A stretch of DNA of 64,000 nucleotides. It comes from Bidens hawaiensis. Lineage: Eukaryota; Streptophyta; Magnoliopsida; Asterales; Asteraceae. Of the stretch, positions 45,834-56,414 are shown one piece after another. Positions within the stretch are counted from its first letter, which is position 1, and the number at the start of each line of letters is the position of its first letter. Below the pieces are notes generated by a model. That model saw nothing but the letters and a program-made list of their open reading frames with translations, was not told the origin of the DNA and ran no database searches. The translations under genes were made by a program, and so were the position numbers. Location: positions 1,426,001 to 1,490,000 of the forward strand of contig JAIQDT010000301.1 of assembly GCA_021521415.1 (NCBI GenBank), in the 5' to 3' direction.

Positions 45834-46150
45834 CATCTTTAAATTTTGCAAGCACTGTATTAACAACTTCATCAACATCTGAATCAACTGCATCACACAA
45901 ATGTAATAAGTTTAAAATAACAGCATAAGTGTTTTAAGAGCGTTTTAATTATACTAATAATTAATTTAGCCCAAATACCTTTCTGAGCAGCCACTGGACC
46001 ACCAACACCAACATCTGAATCAACTGCATCACACAGATGTAATAAGTTTAAAATAACAACATAAGTGTTTTAAGAGCGTTTTAATTATACTAATAATTAA
46101 TTTAGCCCAAATACCTTTTTGAGCAGCCACTGGACCACCAACACCAACAT
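45834..46150 (-). repeat. 136-bp tandem duplication containing a 36-nt exon
   Basis: ACATCTGAATC starts at 45875, 46011 and 46147, a 136-bp period. Each full unit holds intron sequence plus a 36-nt exon (VGVGGPVAAQK, 12 codons, phase 1 to 1). Both copies of the exon, 45979-46014 and 46115-46150, keep good splice sites, so both can be included without changing frame. Confidence 0.85.
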
Positions 46151-46624
46151 CTGAATCTTGTGTTTTAGGGACCACATTATTAGTGAATCTGTTTTCCCAT
46201 TCACAACATCTAGCAAAGATATTCTCATTTGATGGATGTCTATCCTTTCATTGACGGACCAACTCGTTGATCTCGGAGCAAATTTTATCAAATTTCTTCA
46301 ACTTGTTATCCATTGCCTTATTCCAAGACTGTAAAAAGAAAATATAGTTATTGTTAATTCAAAAACATTTTCAATTTATCCCAGCCAGTTGTAATGGAGT
46401 TAAATAATAGTCAACAAGCACGATAGACATTTGCAAACTTAAAGGTGAATAATCGCTTACATAATCATCCAAATCTTGTTCAGCTGTTTGATCGGCATTA
46501 TCTGTTTCAGATGCACTTTGACCATCTGTTTTTTAATTACATATAATGTTGTATTACATAAAATGCATGTAGAGATAAGAGATATGAGAGTTTTTTAGAA
46601 GAAAATAACAAGTTTAATACCATG

Positions 46625-46900
46625 TTATTGTTTCTCCTCAGCTTCAGTGTTTTCTTCAACTCCAGGCTTACCGGCAGCACTAACCGTCACAGAAGCAGCC
46701 GCAGCAGCAGTCTCATCAAGTCTCTTCCCGGCAGCACTAACTGTCACAGCAGCAGTATCGGCAACAGCAGCATCAGCAGTCTCATCAAGTCCCTTCCCGG
46801 CAGCACTAACGGTCTCAGCAGCAGCAGCCGCATCAATCCCTTTCCCGTCAACACTAAACGTCACAGCAGCAGCAGTAGCAACCTCAGTATCATCTTCTTC
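46625..46900 (-). repeat. Alanine-rich coding repeats in the Ulp1-like gene
   Basis: The minus strand encodes repeated TVSAAGKxLDET units separated by alanine runs, about four copies, from GCAGCA-rich DNA. It is likely a flexible linker between the N-terminal block and the protease domain. Confidence 0.6.
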
Positions 46901-48270
46901 TAAGGGAGGACCATTATCTCCAAGTATTTTTCCATCTTATTAAGAGTAGTTGTTGTTATGTAGTTAACTGCAGGCGTTGTGACGGGAGTCCCAAATGGAC
47001 CATATTTTTTCTGGTATTCATGCGTGTAAAGCATCACAAGGAAGGTCATCAGACCATTGTATTGATCGTTGATACCTCTCCATTCTTCCTTTGTCATTTT
47101 CAAGTTTTCAATAAGATAGCTTCACTAGTCCATATTTGGAATATCCGAGGTTTTATCAATTGCGGAGATGAATCGTTGATTGACTGTTGTTGATTTTGTC
47201 ACAAATCCTATACAGGTGTTGAACAACACAAGGAAATTAATCTTAAACAGTTCACCAACTCCTTGATCCGCGGCCAGTTTGTCTTTCACATGCTTTATAT
47301 ATATTCTTGAATTTGTCGGGAATTGATTTTTGAACAAATCTGTAGTAACATCTTCCCCCAATCTTGGTCTACTCTTGTCTAAAACATGAATCTTACCCAT
47401 TGGTATCCCCAACACTTCATGTACTTTTTGTGGTGTTATCTTAATAACACCGCTCCCAATGTTCAATTCATTTAAACGGTTATTATAGTTCATGAGCAAC
47501 CAATATCCCAAAGTTGTTGGAGTTTGGGTTACTTGAAGTCTTAACATTGACCCGAAACCCATTTCTTCCACACAAGTTTTTTGGGCAGTGTTCATTGCCT
47601 TCACTGCATCAACAATATTCCAAGGTACACACCTATTCTTCAATTTTTTGTCTACAAATTCAACAAAAGGTTTTCCCCTCTCGGCTGGCTTCTTTTCTTT
47701 AATGGATTTATTTTTCGGAGGCTGAAAGTCCGGGTCAGAGTTGCTGTGTTCCACCTGTTTCCGCTTTGACAACAACCTGTCGATTTTTGTGTCAAGGTCT
47801 GAATCAGAGTCTGCTTCCACAACATGTTTTGTTTTCCCCACCGGAGCAACTTTTTTAGTCTTCCTTTTATCAGTCTTGTTTTTTTCGACAACTGAATCAC
47901 ATACATACAATAAAACACGGGGGTAGGGGATAACAACACGAATCACAAGGAAACAGAAAACTCTTATCAAACATCACAATGATAAATTCTCATGCCAAAG
48001 CCATAACACGCTAATCATACGCATATAACATGCTTTAATATTATACATAGATTTAAAAAAACAAGGATATGTATTACAATAACAACACGCTTATCAAACG
48101 CATTAATACATAAGAAGATTCAAACAAATGCTTACATTTTAAGATTAAGTAAACCTAAAACGCTAAAAAAATCATAAAGTAACACCTGTTCCATCTTCAT
48201 TCTGAGACCTATCGTGCTTTTGCTTCGTCCTTGGTTCCGTTCCAGAAGTAGATGAGTTAGGGTTCTTCAT

Positions 48271-50042
48271 TTTGGTTCCATTCCAGAATAATTAAACCAC
48301 TCGAGCTTGTGCTTGTGCTTCACAGTAGAAACGAATCGTCGACGGTTTTTAGGAATTTTTACTTACTTATCCACGTTCCAGAAGTAGATAAGTGACTTAC
48401 AAGGGTAGTTATTTGACCCTTTTAAAAGAAGGCGCGTGCTTTTAAATTTTAATCGTACGGTTAGTATTTTATAGTAGCAAAAAATATATATACATATAAT
48501 ATTAGTGGGTTGTGGTGGGTTCAGGTGGTCATGATGGTGGTGGACGATGGCGGAGGTGCGGTGGTTCGTGGTGGCGGATGTGTGGTGGTGGGTGGTAGTG
48601 GTGGGCAGTGGGTGCGGATGTCGGTGGTGGTGGTGGTGGTGGTGGGTAGTGGGTGGTGGTGGTGGATGGGTATAAATAAATGTATATATATTTATATATA
48701 ATTTTAGTGGGTGGTGGTAGTGTGGTGGGTGGTTGTGGTGGGTGGTGGTGGAGTGTGGTTAGTGGTTGGTGCTGGGGGTCGTTGTGGCGAATGTGGGCGG
48801 TGGTGTGTAATATGATTGCGGATATGTAATACATGAGACAATGACGGTGCTATCCCGTATGATAACCATGATGATTGGCCCAATTATGACGAGACGGTGC
48901 TAATATAACTACCTGGGTTGGTGGTGGTTATCATATTGATGCTGCTAACCTATATATACGGTTTGCTTACGCCAACCCATACGATGGCGACCGTAGCTCG
49001 TACGACGAGCATGACGTCTATGATGATGATCACAAATATATGATGAGGACCAATTATATGTACCTATATGACAATACGTCATACAGGCGCGCACAAACAC
49101 ACACATATATATATATAATATATTATATATATATATATATATATATGTTGATGATGACGGTGACACCGATGTTTAATGACTTGTAACCCGTATGATCGCC
49201 GACGACCATGATAACGTTTACGATGGTCATACTGATGGTAGCATGTACAACTGATGATGTCGTTTGATGACGACAACAATTCATAAGATGGTGCCGACAG
49301 TGATCGCTAATATTGGGCGTTTGTTTACGATAACCCATACGATGCTGACTACATCCCGTACATGGCAATCGGATGATGATGATGATGCTGATGATGATGA
49401 TGGAGATGTGTGACGATGATGACGACACTGATAGCGAGATATATGTTACCCGTATGATTAACGCCGACTACGATAGCCTATACAAGGACCACGTTGATTA
49501 CCCGCATGTCTGATGATGATGCCGTTTCATGGTGATGGTGATCGATGATTATGATGATGATAACCACTATAATACATGATAACGATGATAACTTTATGAT
49601 GTTGATCATCATCATAACACATATGGTGATAATGATAACCTAGAAGATGATAATGATACAAAACTACATATGATAATGATAACACTAGAATGTTATGAGC
49701 CTCTCTATTACGAAGTTGTAAATCTTATCCAGAAAATCTTACTAACGGTTAAGATAATACTTCAATAATGGATAAAATTTCAAATTTATTTAAAAAATAC
49801 GATTTATTAAAGAACTCAACTTTTAACGAAATTTAATACCGGAATGTTAGTAAAATAAACTAAAAGTAAGACTATGTTTTTATACTATTTTTTTAAAAAG
49901 TTATAAAACAAAAAACCAAAATATATAAATAATTAAATGTGTAGAAATAAATAAAACCAAAATTCAAAACCCTTTTAACTTCAAAACCCCTTTAACTTCA
50001 AAACCCTAAATCGACTTCTACTTCCCTGGTAAGAACATAAAA
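48271..50042. repeat. GTGG-rich and GATGAT-rich low-complexity block between Ulp1-like and B3 genes
   Basis: 48500-48820 is made of GTGGTGG-type words. 48830-49690 is dominated by GATGATGATG and a loose recurring phrase like CCCGTATGATNACC. A (TA)n run lies at 49108-49146. No gene is supported; open frames here come from the repeats. Confidence 0.8.
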
Positions 50043-50865
50043 ATGCCACGTCTCAATAATGGAGTTAAGTTCCTGGTAGATATCGACAACGATTCCATGA
50101 GTAGGATGGTATGTTAATGTTATCTGGTTAATTTTTTTTTATGAAACATTTTACAGTTTTGCAACATATACATTCTAAGAACATTTTTTGTGTTACTTAT
50201 AGATCATTCCTAAAGCTGTTCAACCAATGTTTGCTGACATGAAATCGAATACCGGCTGTTGTTTGATTTATGATCAAAGTGGTAGAACGTTTTCTGTAGT
50301 TATAATCAAAGTACTTGATGACTTTTATTTTGGAACCGGTTGGACTGAATTAATCAGAGAATGTTGTATACAAGCTGGAACATATGTTGTTTTTGAGCTT
50401 AAATCAAGATCTATGTTGAATATGTTTACTTTTAAAAGAAACGTAAATGATCAATCCGGTACTATGATATGTATTCCAGTCAGAAACCGACATGTCCATT
50501 ACTTGGTAAGTTTTAATTTCTGTTTTTAATGATTGTTTCCAAATTCAAATGTCTTTTAATTAATATGTTTAATAGGATTTCCCTGAGTGATATGTGATTC
50601 AAGAATTTGGTGACAATTACATAAATTCGCTTTTCGAGCTTATTGCTCCATATAGATATATGTTTAAAGTTTCATGTCTTTGGGATGGAATGGGTTGTAG
50701 GCTAGAGAATGGATTGAGGTTTTCAAACAAACCAACTTGAAAGGTGGTTCGTTTGTTGTGTTTGAAATCATATCAGATAAGACATTTCATATTAATGTCT
50801 TTCATGAAGATGGCATAGAATTTATCCTTCCTGGTCCAAATCAGCTGTTTCTCAACTATCAATAG
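50043..50865 (+). pseudogene. Double B3-domain protein (REM-like), CACTA cargo, broken
   Basis: Exons 50043-50108 (MPRLNNGVKFLVDID), 50203-50505 and 50576-50865. The first B3 domain reads IIPKAVQPMFADMKSNTG, then FYFGTGWTELIREC, AGTYVVFELKS and MFTF, which is the usual B3 order. A second B3 domain follows in exon 3 (FKVSCLWDG, then EWIEVFKQTNLKGGSFVVFE, FHINVFHEDG). B3 domains bind DNA, and REM proteins act in plant reproductive development. Exon 3 has TGA at 50588-50590 where Trp is likely (DFPE-W-YVIQEFG), and a frameshift near 50700 between the two halves of the second B3. Two B3 domains inside a CACTA element suggest capture from a host gene. The link to the gene at 51061 is unclear. Confidence 0.7.
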
Positions 50866-51060
50866 ACTTTGATTCTTGTACATAATCGTGTTACTAGCGT
50901 ATTAAAATATTTATATGTGTTTTTGTACATAAGTGTGTTACAAGCGTAATAGACTCGTTTACAAAAAAAAATTGAGTCTGTATAACTTGTCTCAACACTT
51001 TATGTGGATACATAAGCGTGTTACAAGTGTATTATAATATTTGTTTTCTTGCTGGATCAG

Positions 51061-53145
51061 CATGAGGAGCAGATCGCCTCCGGAGCCCTGGCACTTGAAC
51101 CGTGCACAGATGCCGTCACCTTAGTGCTTGGCAAAGAGAAAGGTGGGTTTTTAAAAGTACGGATTGACAACAGGTAAATATTGGGGTGTGAGTCGGGTAA
51201 AAGACTCGTTTAAGCAACGGATTGCCCAACTTAGATTATGAGGCGGTGCAGAGAGATGAAGTGGTGAACAGGTTGACGACTCTACTTGAATCCACGAGTG
51301 CTATTCTAGCAAGCCGTGAGAAGGAACAATTAGCATTTGAGGCCAAGTTCAGACATCTCGAAGGATTGTTGCCGCAAATATCGGCAAGTCAAGTAAGTGA
51401 CGTATGCTACATATTATTAATGCATTCGACATACATAATTGTCACTGTTTTTGTCACAATTCGTAGGTAAATCTTGTTCCCAACCAGGTTGGTTCTAACC
51501 AAAGTACTAGTGTTGTGGCGCAAAATAAAATGCCAGCACCAGTAAGTATCTGACAGTTTCTTTGTTTATTACAACTTTCCATGTGATTTTTCATTTTCCA
51601 TAACCTAATAAATTGATTTGTAGGCCAGTTCTGTGGGAAACATCTTAACCTCAGGTGAGGCTGTGCAACAAAAATCCGCTTCTCAGGTAACCATTTGACA
51701 GTTTGATTGATTTGTTTTAATAATTAACTTTCAATGTGAGTGTGCTGATTTTGCATAAGTTAATTGTAGCCCAAGTCTGCGGATAAAATAGTTGTCGAAA
51801 CGGTACCCGCTCCCCATATCGCGACATCAGTACGTATTTGACAATTTCAGTACTTTTTATAATTCGTTTCCAATGTGAGTGTGCTCATTTTCTATTACCG
51901 AATTGCAGGCCAAGTCTGTGGAAAAAAGTGTTGACCAAACGGTACCCGCTCCCCATATCGCGACATCAGTAAGCATTTGACAATTTTAGTACTTTTTATA
52001 ATTCGTTTCCAATGTGAGTGTGCTCATTTTCTATTTACCGAATTGCAGGCCAAGTATGTGGAAAAAAGTGTTGACCAAACGGTAGTCGATCCCCATAGCG
52101 CGACATCAATAAGATATTGGCAATTTCAGTTTTTATATTTTAAAACCTAATAAGTCCTAACAATTCCAATTTCTGTTATATTACCAATGAAGCCCGTAGA
52201 GAACAATGTTGACCAAGCATCAACACAACTACACCACACTCCGGATAGTAACGGCTCGAAAAAACCATCAGTAAGTATTTGGCAATTTCAGTTTTTCCTT
52301 TAATTGTTGATTGATTCATTGAATGGTTTTTAGGTAAAACGGAGAAGCCGTAAAAGAAAAGTTGATGTATCTACGGATGAAGCTTCCCCACCTGCTGTCA
52401 TAAAGATATGTACTGCGCGAAACATTGTTAATTTCCCACCAACATGGGTATGTGCTTATATATTGACTTCAACTAAGCCATCTTAATTTCACATGCTGGT
52501 TTATAGGTGTATGAGTGTCGTTTGTGTGTGCATGACAAGCGTAACAAGGTGGAAAATGGTAAAGTTTATTGGTCACCGGTTCCACAACAGTTGCATGGAA
52601 AAGAAATCCCGGAGGGTTGCTATAAAGTTAGTATTGATGAAGTCATAAAGGAACAAGCAATTATTCCTTGTGAGGCAGGTGAAATTGTGACTGTTGGCAA
52701 CGCACGTGGTTCTTTTGTTGCTTGGCCAGAACACCTGATCGTATGTGACCAGGAGGTTTGTTCCCTTTTAACTTAACCGAACAAATATCTATGTTCATTT
52801 TCATTTAGTTTAAAAAATGAACACTTGTGTTCGTTTATGTTCGTTTGTTTATAATCTAAACTAACGTAATTGAACAAACATAAACAAACTTCCAGCCGAA
52901 AGGTTCACGAACAGTTAAATGAACGTTCGGTTCGTATGCAGGCCTACTATTTTGTTCTATTCAATTACAAAATACGACATTAATTATACATATTTGTTTT
53001 TCATATTCTGTTGTTCTAGCTACCACCACTCCCATCCTCAAAAGAACCAGACAAAGCTGGCAAGAAGCCAAAGGCAAAGTACACAACGATAGACCGGGTG
53101 ACCAAACAGAAGACAAGGAACAGTGCCAAAAAACCGACGCCTTAG
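51061..53145 (+). pseudogene. TNPA-like CACTA protein with a DUF8039-like domain, degenerate
   Basis: The first exon (51061-51175) encodes SGALALEPCTDAVTLVLGKEKGG, a block typical of plant En/Spm TNPA-like proteins. It continues, after a one-base frame change, with KYWGVSRVKDSFKQRIAQL and then a helical coiled-coil segment (DEVVNRLTTLLESTSAILASREKEQ). Several short exons with near-identical content follow (51624-52130). Then come RRSRKRKVD, a probable nuclear-localisation signal near 52340, and a conserved exon 52507-52755 (VYECRLCVHDKRNK, ...GNARGSFVAWPEHLIV) resembling DUF8039. The end, 53020-53145, is lysine-rich (KTRNSAKKPTP). TNPA-type proteins bind the subterminal repeats. Frame damage near 51175 and 51240 suggests it is no longer functional, though spliced forms could avoid some of it. 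Confidence 0.58.
51624..52130 (+). repeat. Tandem amplification of a short exon plus intron (about 140-bp units)
   Basis: Exons beginning near 51770, 51909 and 52049 encode near-copies of AKSVEKSVDQTVPAPHIATS and are separated by near-identical introns. The period is 139-140 bp. A more diverged copy starts at 51624. The third copy has lost its donor GT (reads ATAAG). Confidence 0.85.
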
Positions 53146-53309
53146 GTAGTCGTTATTTTTGTATTTTGTAAGATATTTTGCATGTACATTTGCTTAAGTG
53201 AATATTATTGTTAATATAATTTGTTTCTAATTTTGTTTTGTCATGCTTGCTTATAGCCGTTTTATATTACTGCACCAAAAATAAAAATAATTATATATTG
53301 CCTAATTAC

Positions 53310-54907
53310 ACACAATTTGGCCACATAGAACACATTAAATAGGTGTGGCCAAAAGTACCTGAAATTACAAAATTAGAGTCTATAAATGACCATTAGCCAC
53401 AACATAAACATTTTTGTGTGACGAAAAGTATGATAATAGCCACACTTTAAAAGCATTATGTGTGACAACGGTAAAGACATTGGTCACACCACAAACAACA
53501 AAATAGTGTTTGAGTGGCAACTTCACATTTTTAGCCACATTGACAACAACCTCCAGTGTCTATATGATATTATTAGCCACACAGTACCTCAGTATGTGTG
53601 ACGAAAAGTTTGACAAAATCCACACTTTAAATTAGGAAAAGCATTATGTGTGACAAACAGTAAAGACAATGGTCACACCACAAAAGAGTGTTTGAGTGGC
53701 AACTTCACATTTTTAGTCACATTGACAACAACCTCCGGTGTCTATATGATATTATTAGCCACACGGTACCTCACTATGTGTGACGAAAAGTTTGACAATA
53801 GCCACACTTTAAATTAGGAAAAGCATTATGTGTGACAAACGGTAAAGACAATGGCCACACCACAAAAGAGTGTTTGAGTAGCAACTTCACATTTTTAGCC
53901 ACATTGACAACAACCTCCGGTGTCTATATGATATTATTAGCCACACAGTACCTCACTATGTGTGACGAAAAGTTTGATAATAGCCATACTTTAAATTAGT
54001 AAAAGCATTATGTGTGACAAACGGTAAGACAATGGCCACACCACAAAAGAGTGTTTGAGTGGCAACTTCAAATTTTTAGCCACGTTGACAACAACCTCCA
54101 GTGTCTATATGATATTATTAGCCACAAAGTACCTCACTATGTGTGACGAAAAGTTTGACAATAGCCACACTTTAAATTAGGAAAAGCATTATGTGTGACA
54201 AACGGTAAGACAATGGCCACACCACAAACTACAAAGGAGTTTTTGACTAGCAAGTTCACATTTTTAGCCACATTTACAATAACCTCCAGTGTCTATAAGT
54301 TATGATTAGCCACACGGTACTTCACTGTGTGTGACGAAAAGTTTTACAATAGCCACACTTTATATTAGGAAAAACATTTTGTGTGACAAACGGTAAGACA
54401 ATGGCCACACTATAATCTACAAAGGAGTTTTTGAGTGGCAAGTAAATATATTTAGCCACTTTTAATGTAATATCCAGTGTCTATATAATATAATTAGCCA
54501 CACTATTAATAAATTTAAGTGGCCATTGCTTTGCTATATCCACACGGTATAGGTCACAATGCACGTTTAACACAACCCTATTGGCCACATTATTATAAAA
54601 TTCATGTGGCTGAAACATTAATTCATGTGGCTATATACGTGCAACGGTCACTCATAGTAAATACTCATGTGGCCATTTTCTACCATTTAGCCACACTTAT
54701 TGGAGAGGCTTCTTGATGGCCAGCAACTAATGCCTGTACCCTTTAGCCACACTTATTACCACATAAGGCCACCAAAAACTGTGTGTGGCCATATCATACC
54801 CACGGTGTCGCGACCTTTGGCCACATATGACCTGAACCAAATGTGTGTGGCTAAAGGCCTACGGCCACACTTTTTTCGTGTGGCTGAAGGTCAATGTTCA
54901 CGTAGTG
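53310..54907. repeat. Right subterminal array of the CACTA element, with a 180-bp tandem repeat
   Basis: A unit containing TACCTCACTATGTGTGACG recurs at about 53586, 53768, 53950, 54131 and 54310, a period of 179-182 bp. GCCACA words are dense throughout and reach the terminal inverted repeat. The unit differs from the 148-bp unit at the left end. Confidence 0.88.
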
Positions 54908-54910
54908 TAT

Positions 54911-56405
54911 ACATATATAAAATATTATACATGGAAAATAAAATTACTCATTTACTCCTCAAAAGAAAGTAGGATACCTTGAAAAACTGACTTGAAATCC
55001 TTACCAACAATCACGCTTATGCAAAAATAATTTCATGTGAATAAAAACTTGGTTCAAATTGCAACAAAATAACTTATTAGTTTAATTCATTAACCAAACT
55101 TCAAGATACTTTTCTACAGTCGTGTACTTTACAAATATAATTTTAACTTAGTAATTCAAGAAAAGAAAACATAAGCACATTCAACAGCTATAGTTTATTA
55201 TATGAACATGAGTCACTTAATAGAAATCAAAACCTTCTTTTTGTCAATAACTTTATTGTTAAAAAAACTTAGATTCAATGAAGCCATGAAGCTTTTTCTC
55301 TCAAATTTTCTCAGGCTTCATAATTGGAAACTTCTATCAACATACTTTGAATACATATCAATTAGAAGTTGTTAATTAATAAATAATCATATAAAACAAC
55401 ATTTATTTAGAAAAAAATGTTATATTGATTAAATAACTGTGCATATCTAGTCCGAAACACCTAAAATAAATATAAATAAGTATAACTAATCCAAGTTTTT
55501 CATTCATATTAAAAAACTGTCAAAAATAAATAATAATTAAAAAAAGGTATTTACCATATAATTTCTAGGTGGATGGAGAACAACTCCAAAGAAACTTGGC
55601 CCTATCGATCGATAATAAACGTGTATCCGCATATGATAGTAAGATTAAATTAAATTTCATCATTCAAGTAGTTGGATATTAAGTACATAGAACCAATCAA
55701 TCTAGTAATTGAAGTAAAAACAAAATAATTTTTGTTGCTTAATAAAAAATGAACAGACACATACACCCTAGTCCAATAAGTTTTTGAAAAAGTCATCACA
55801 TTCGAAAGTGTACATACAGTAAATGGATGCAAAGAGGAAAAAAACTGGATACGTAATCGAAGCATACAAATAATCGACATATGGAGGCATTAATCGAATA
55901 AATAATCGGTTGTTATCATATTCAATCGAAAAATACATATTTTGGGTATTATTAGTGTTTGCATACAATCGGAATAGGGATTTTGGGGAAAATAAAGATT
56001 TGATAACCGGTTGGAATAGAAATTGGGGTATGAAATTTGCATACAATCGAAAATACAAAACGGAATAGGGATTTTGGGGTACGAAAATACATATTTGGGG
56101 TATGAAAATAATATAAAATACACGGGTTTGAAACATACCGATTAAAATCTATATTTTGTGTGCAAACAATGTTGAACGGCGATTTATATCTTATTAGGGT
56201 TTTTTAAGGACGGTTTTAATTTTGTTAAGGAATGTTTTAATTAATTTGTTTTAATTAGAAAAATTATGAATTAAATGTTACAAGATAAGGGTGCCATTTG
56301 GCACAAAAGTAAGCCAATTAGGTGCCATGTGGCACAAAAATCATTTTTGTTTATTATAATAGTAGATGTTTAACGTAATACACTATAAAAGTGTAATAAT
56401 CAAGT
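54911..56405. other. Intergenic DNA right of the CACTA element, no gene seen
   Basis: AT-rich. Near 55970-56110 there are local repeats of GGAATAGGGATTTTGGGG. Short open frames are not supported. Confidence 0.45.
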
Positions 56406-56414
56406 TTTTAAATG

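Larger units (their letters stand above)
44549..48270 (-). pseudogene. Ulp1-like cysteine protease gene carried by the CACTA element, broken
   Basis: Multi-exon minus-strand gene. Exon 1 is 48270-48186 (MKNPNSSTSGTEPRTKQKH). Exon 2 starts at 47891 and encodes a basic stretch, then a block typical of TE-borne Ulp1 proteins (GFGSMLRLQVTQTPTTLGYWLL, VHEVLGIPMGKI). An alanine-rich repeat segment follows (46625-46900), then tiny exons 46150-46115, 46014-45979 and 45878-45834, then 45732-45014 and 44926-44549. The C-terminus holds the C48 catalytic residues: His in RDHFFVV, Asp in LLDNS, Cys in NGIDCGIFAMRH. Such enzymes remove SUMO or similar modifiers. Damage: adjacent TAG-TGA at 47127-47122, a one-base loss in an A-run near 46930, and TGA at 45148-45146 where Trp is expected just before VIELLDNS. 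Exon borders between 46900 and 46150 are unresolved. Confidence 0.78.
34436..54907. mobile_element. Complete 20.5-kb CACTA (En/Spm) transposon with cargo genes
   Basis: The left end reads CACTACGTGAATATCGACC and the right end, inverted, CACTACGTGAACATTGACC; 27 of the first 30 bases agree. The 3-bp target duplication TAT lies at 34433-34435 and 54908-54910. Both ends hold hundreds of bases rich in GCCACA/TGTGGC words, as expected for TNPA-binding subterminal arrays. Inside are a TNPD-type transposase (38208-41849, minus, broken), a TNPA-like gene (51061-53145, plus, broken) and several further genes: PB1-like, GRF zinc finger, two small unknown proteins, Ulp1-like protease and double B3. Family size varies widely, but 20 kb with this much cargo is large. 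It probably moves, if at all, with transposase supplied in trans. Confidence 0.93.

Noticed and set aside
48510..49428. Proline/threonine/serine-rich and valine/glycine-rich open frames on both strands
   Set aside because: Products of GTGG and GATGAT simple repeats, with no start context or homology.
40722..50590. In-frame stops read as selenocysteine, recoding or a changed genetic code
   Set aside because: No recoding signal is seen, intact genes nearby use the standard code, and frameshifts accompany the stops; decay of a silenced transposon is simpler.
52777..52945. GAACATAAACG-rich stretch in a TNPA-like intron as a complete hAT element
   Set aside because: It shares words with the candidate at 9422-10057, but I found neither terminal repeats nor a target duplication.
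55768..56136. 122-codon minus-strand frame rich in Phe, Tyr and Pro
   Set aside because: It is created by short local repeats (GGAATAGGGATTTTGGGG) and shows no family features.
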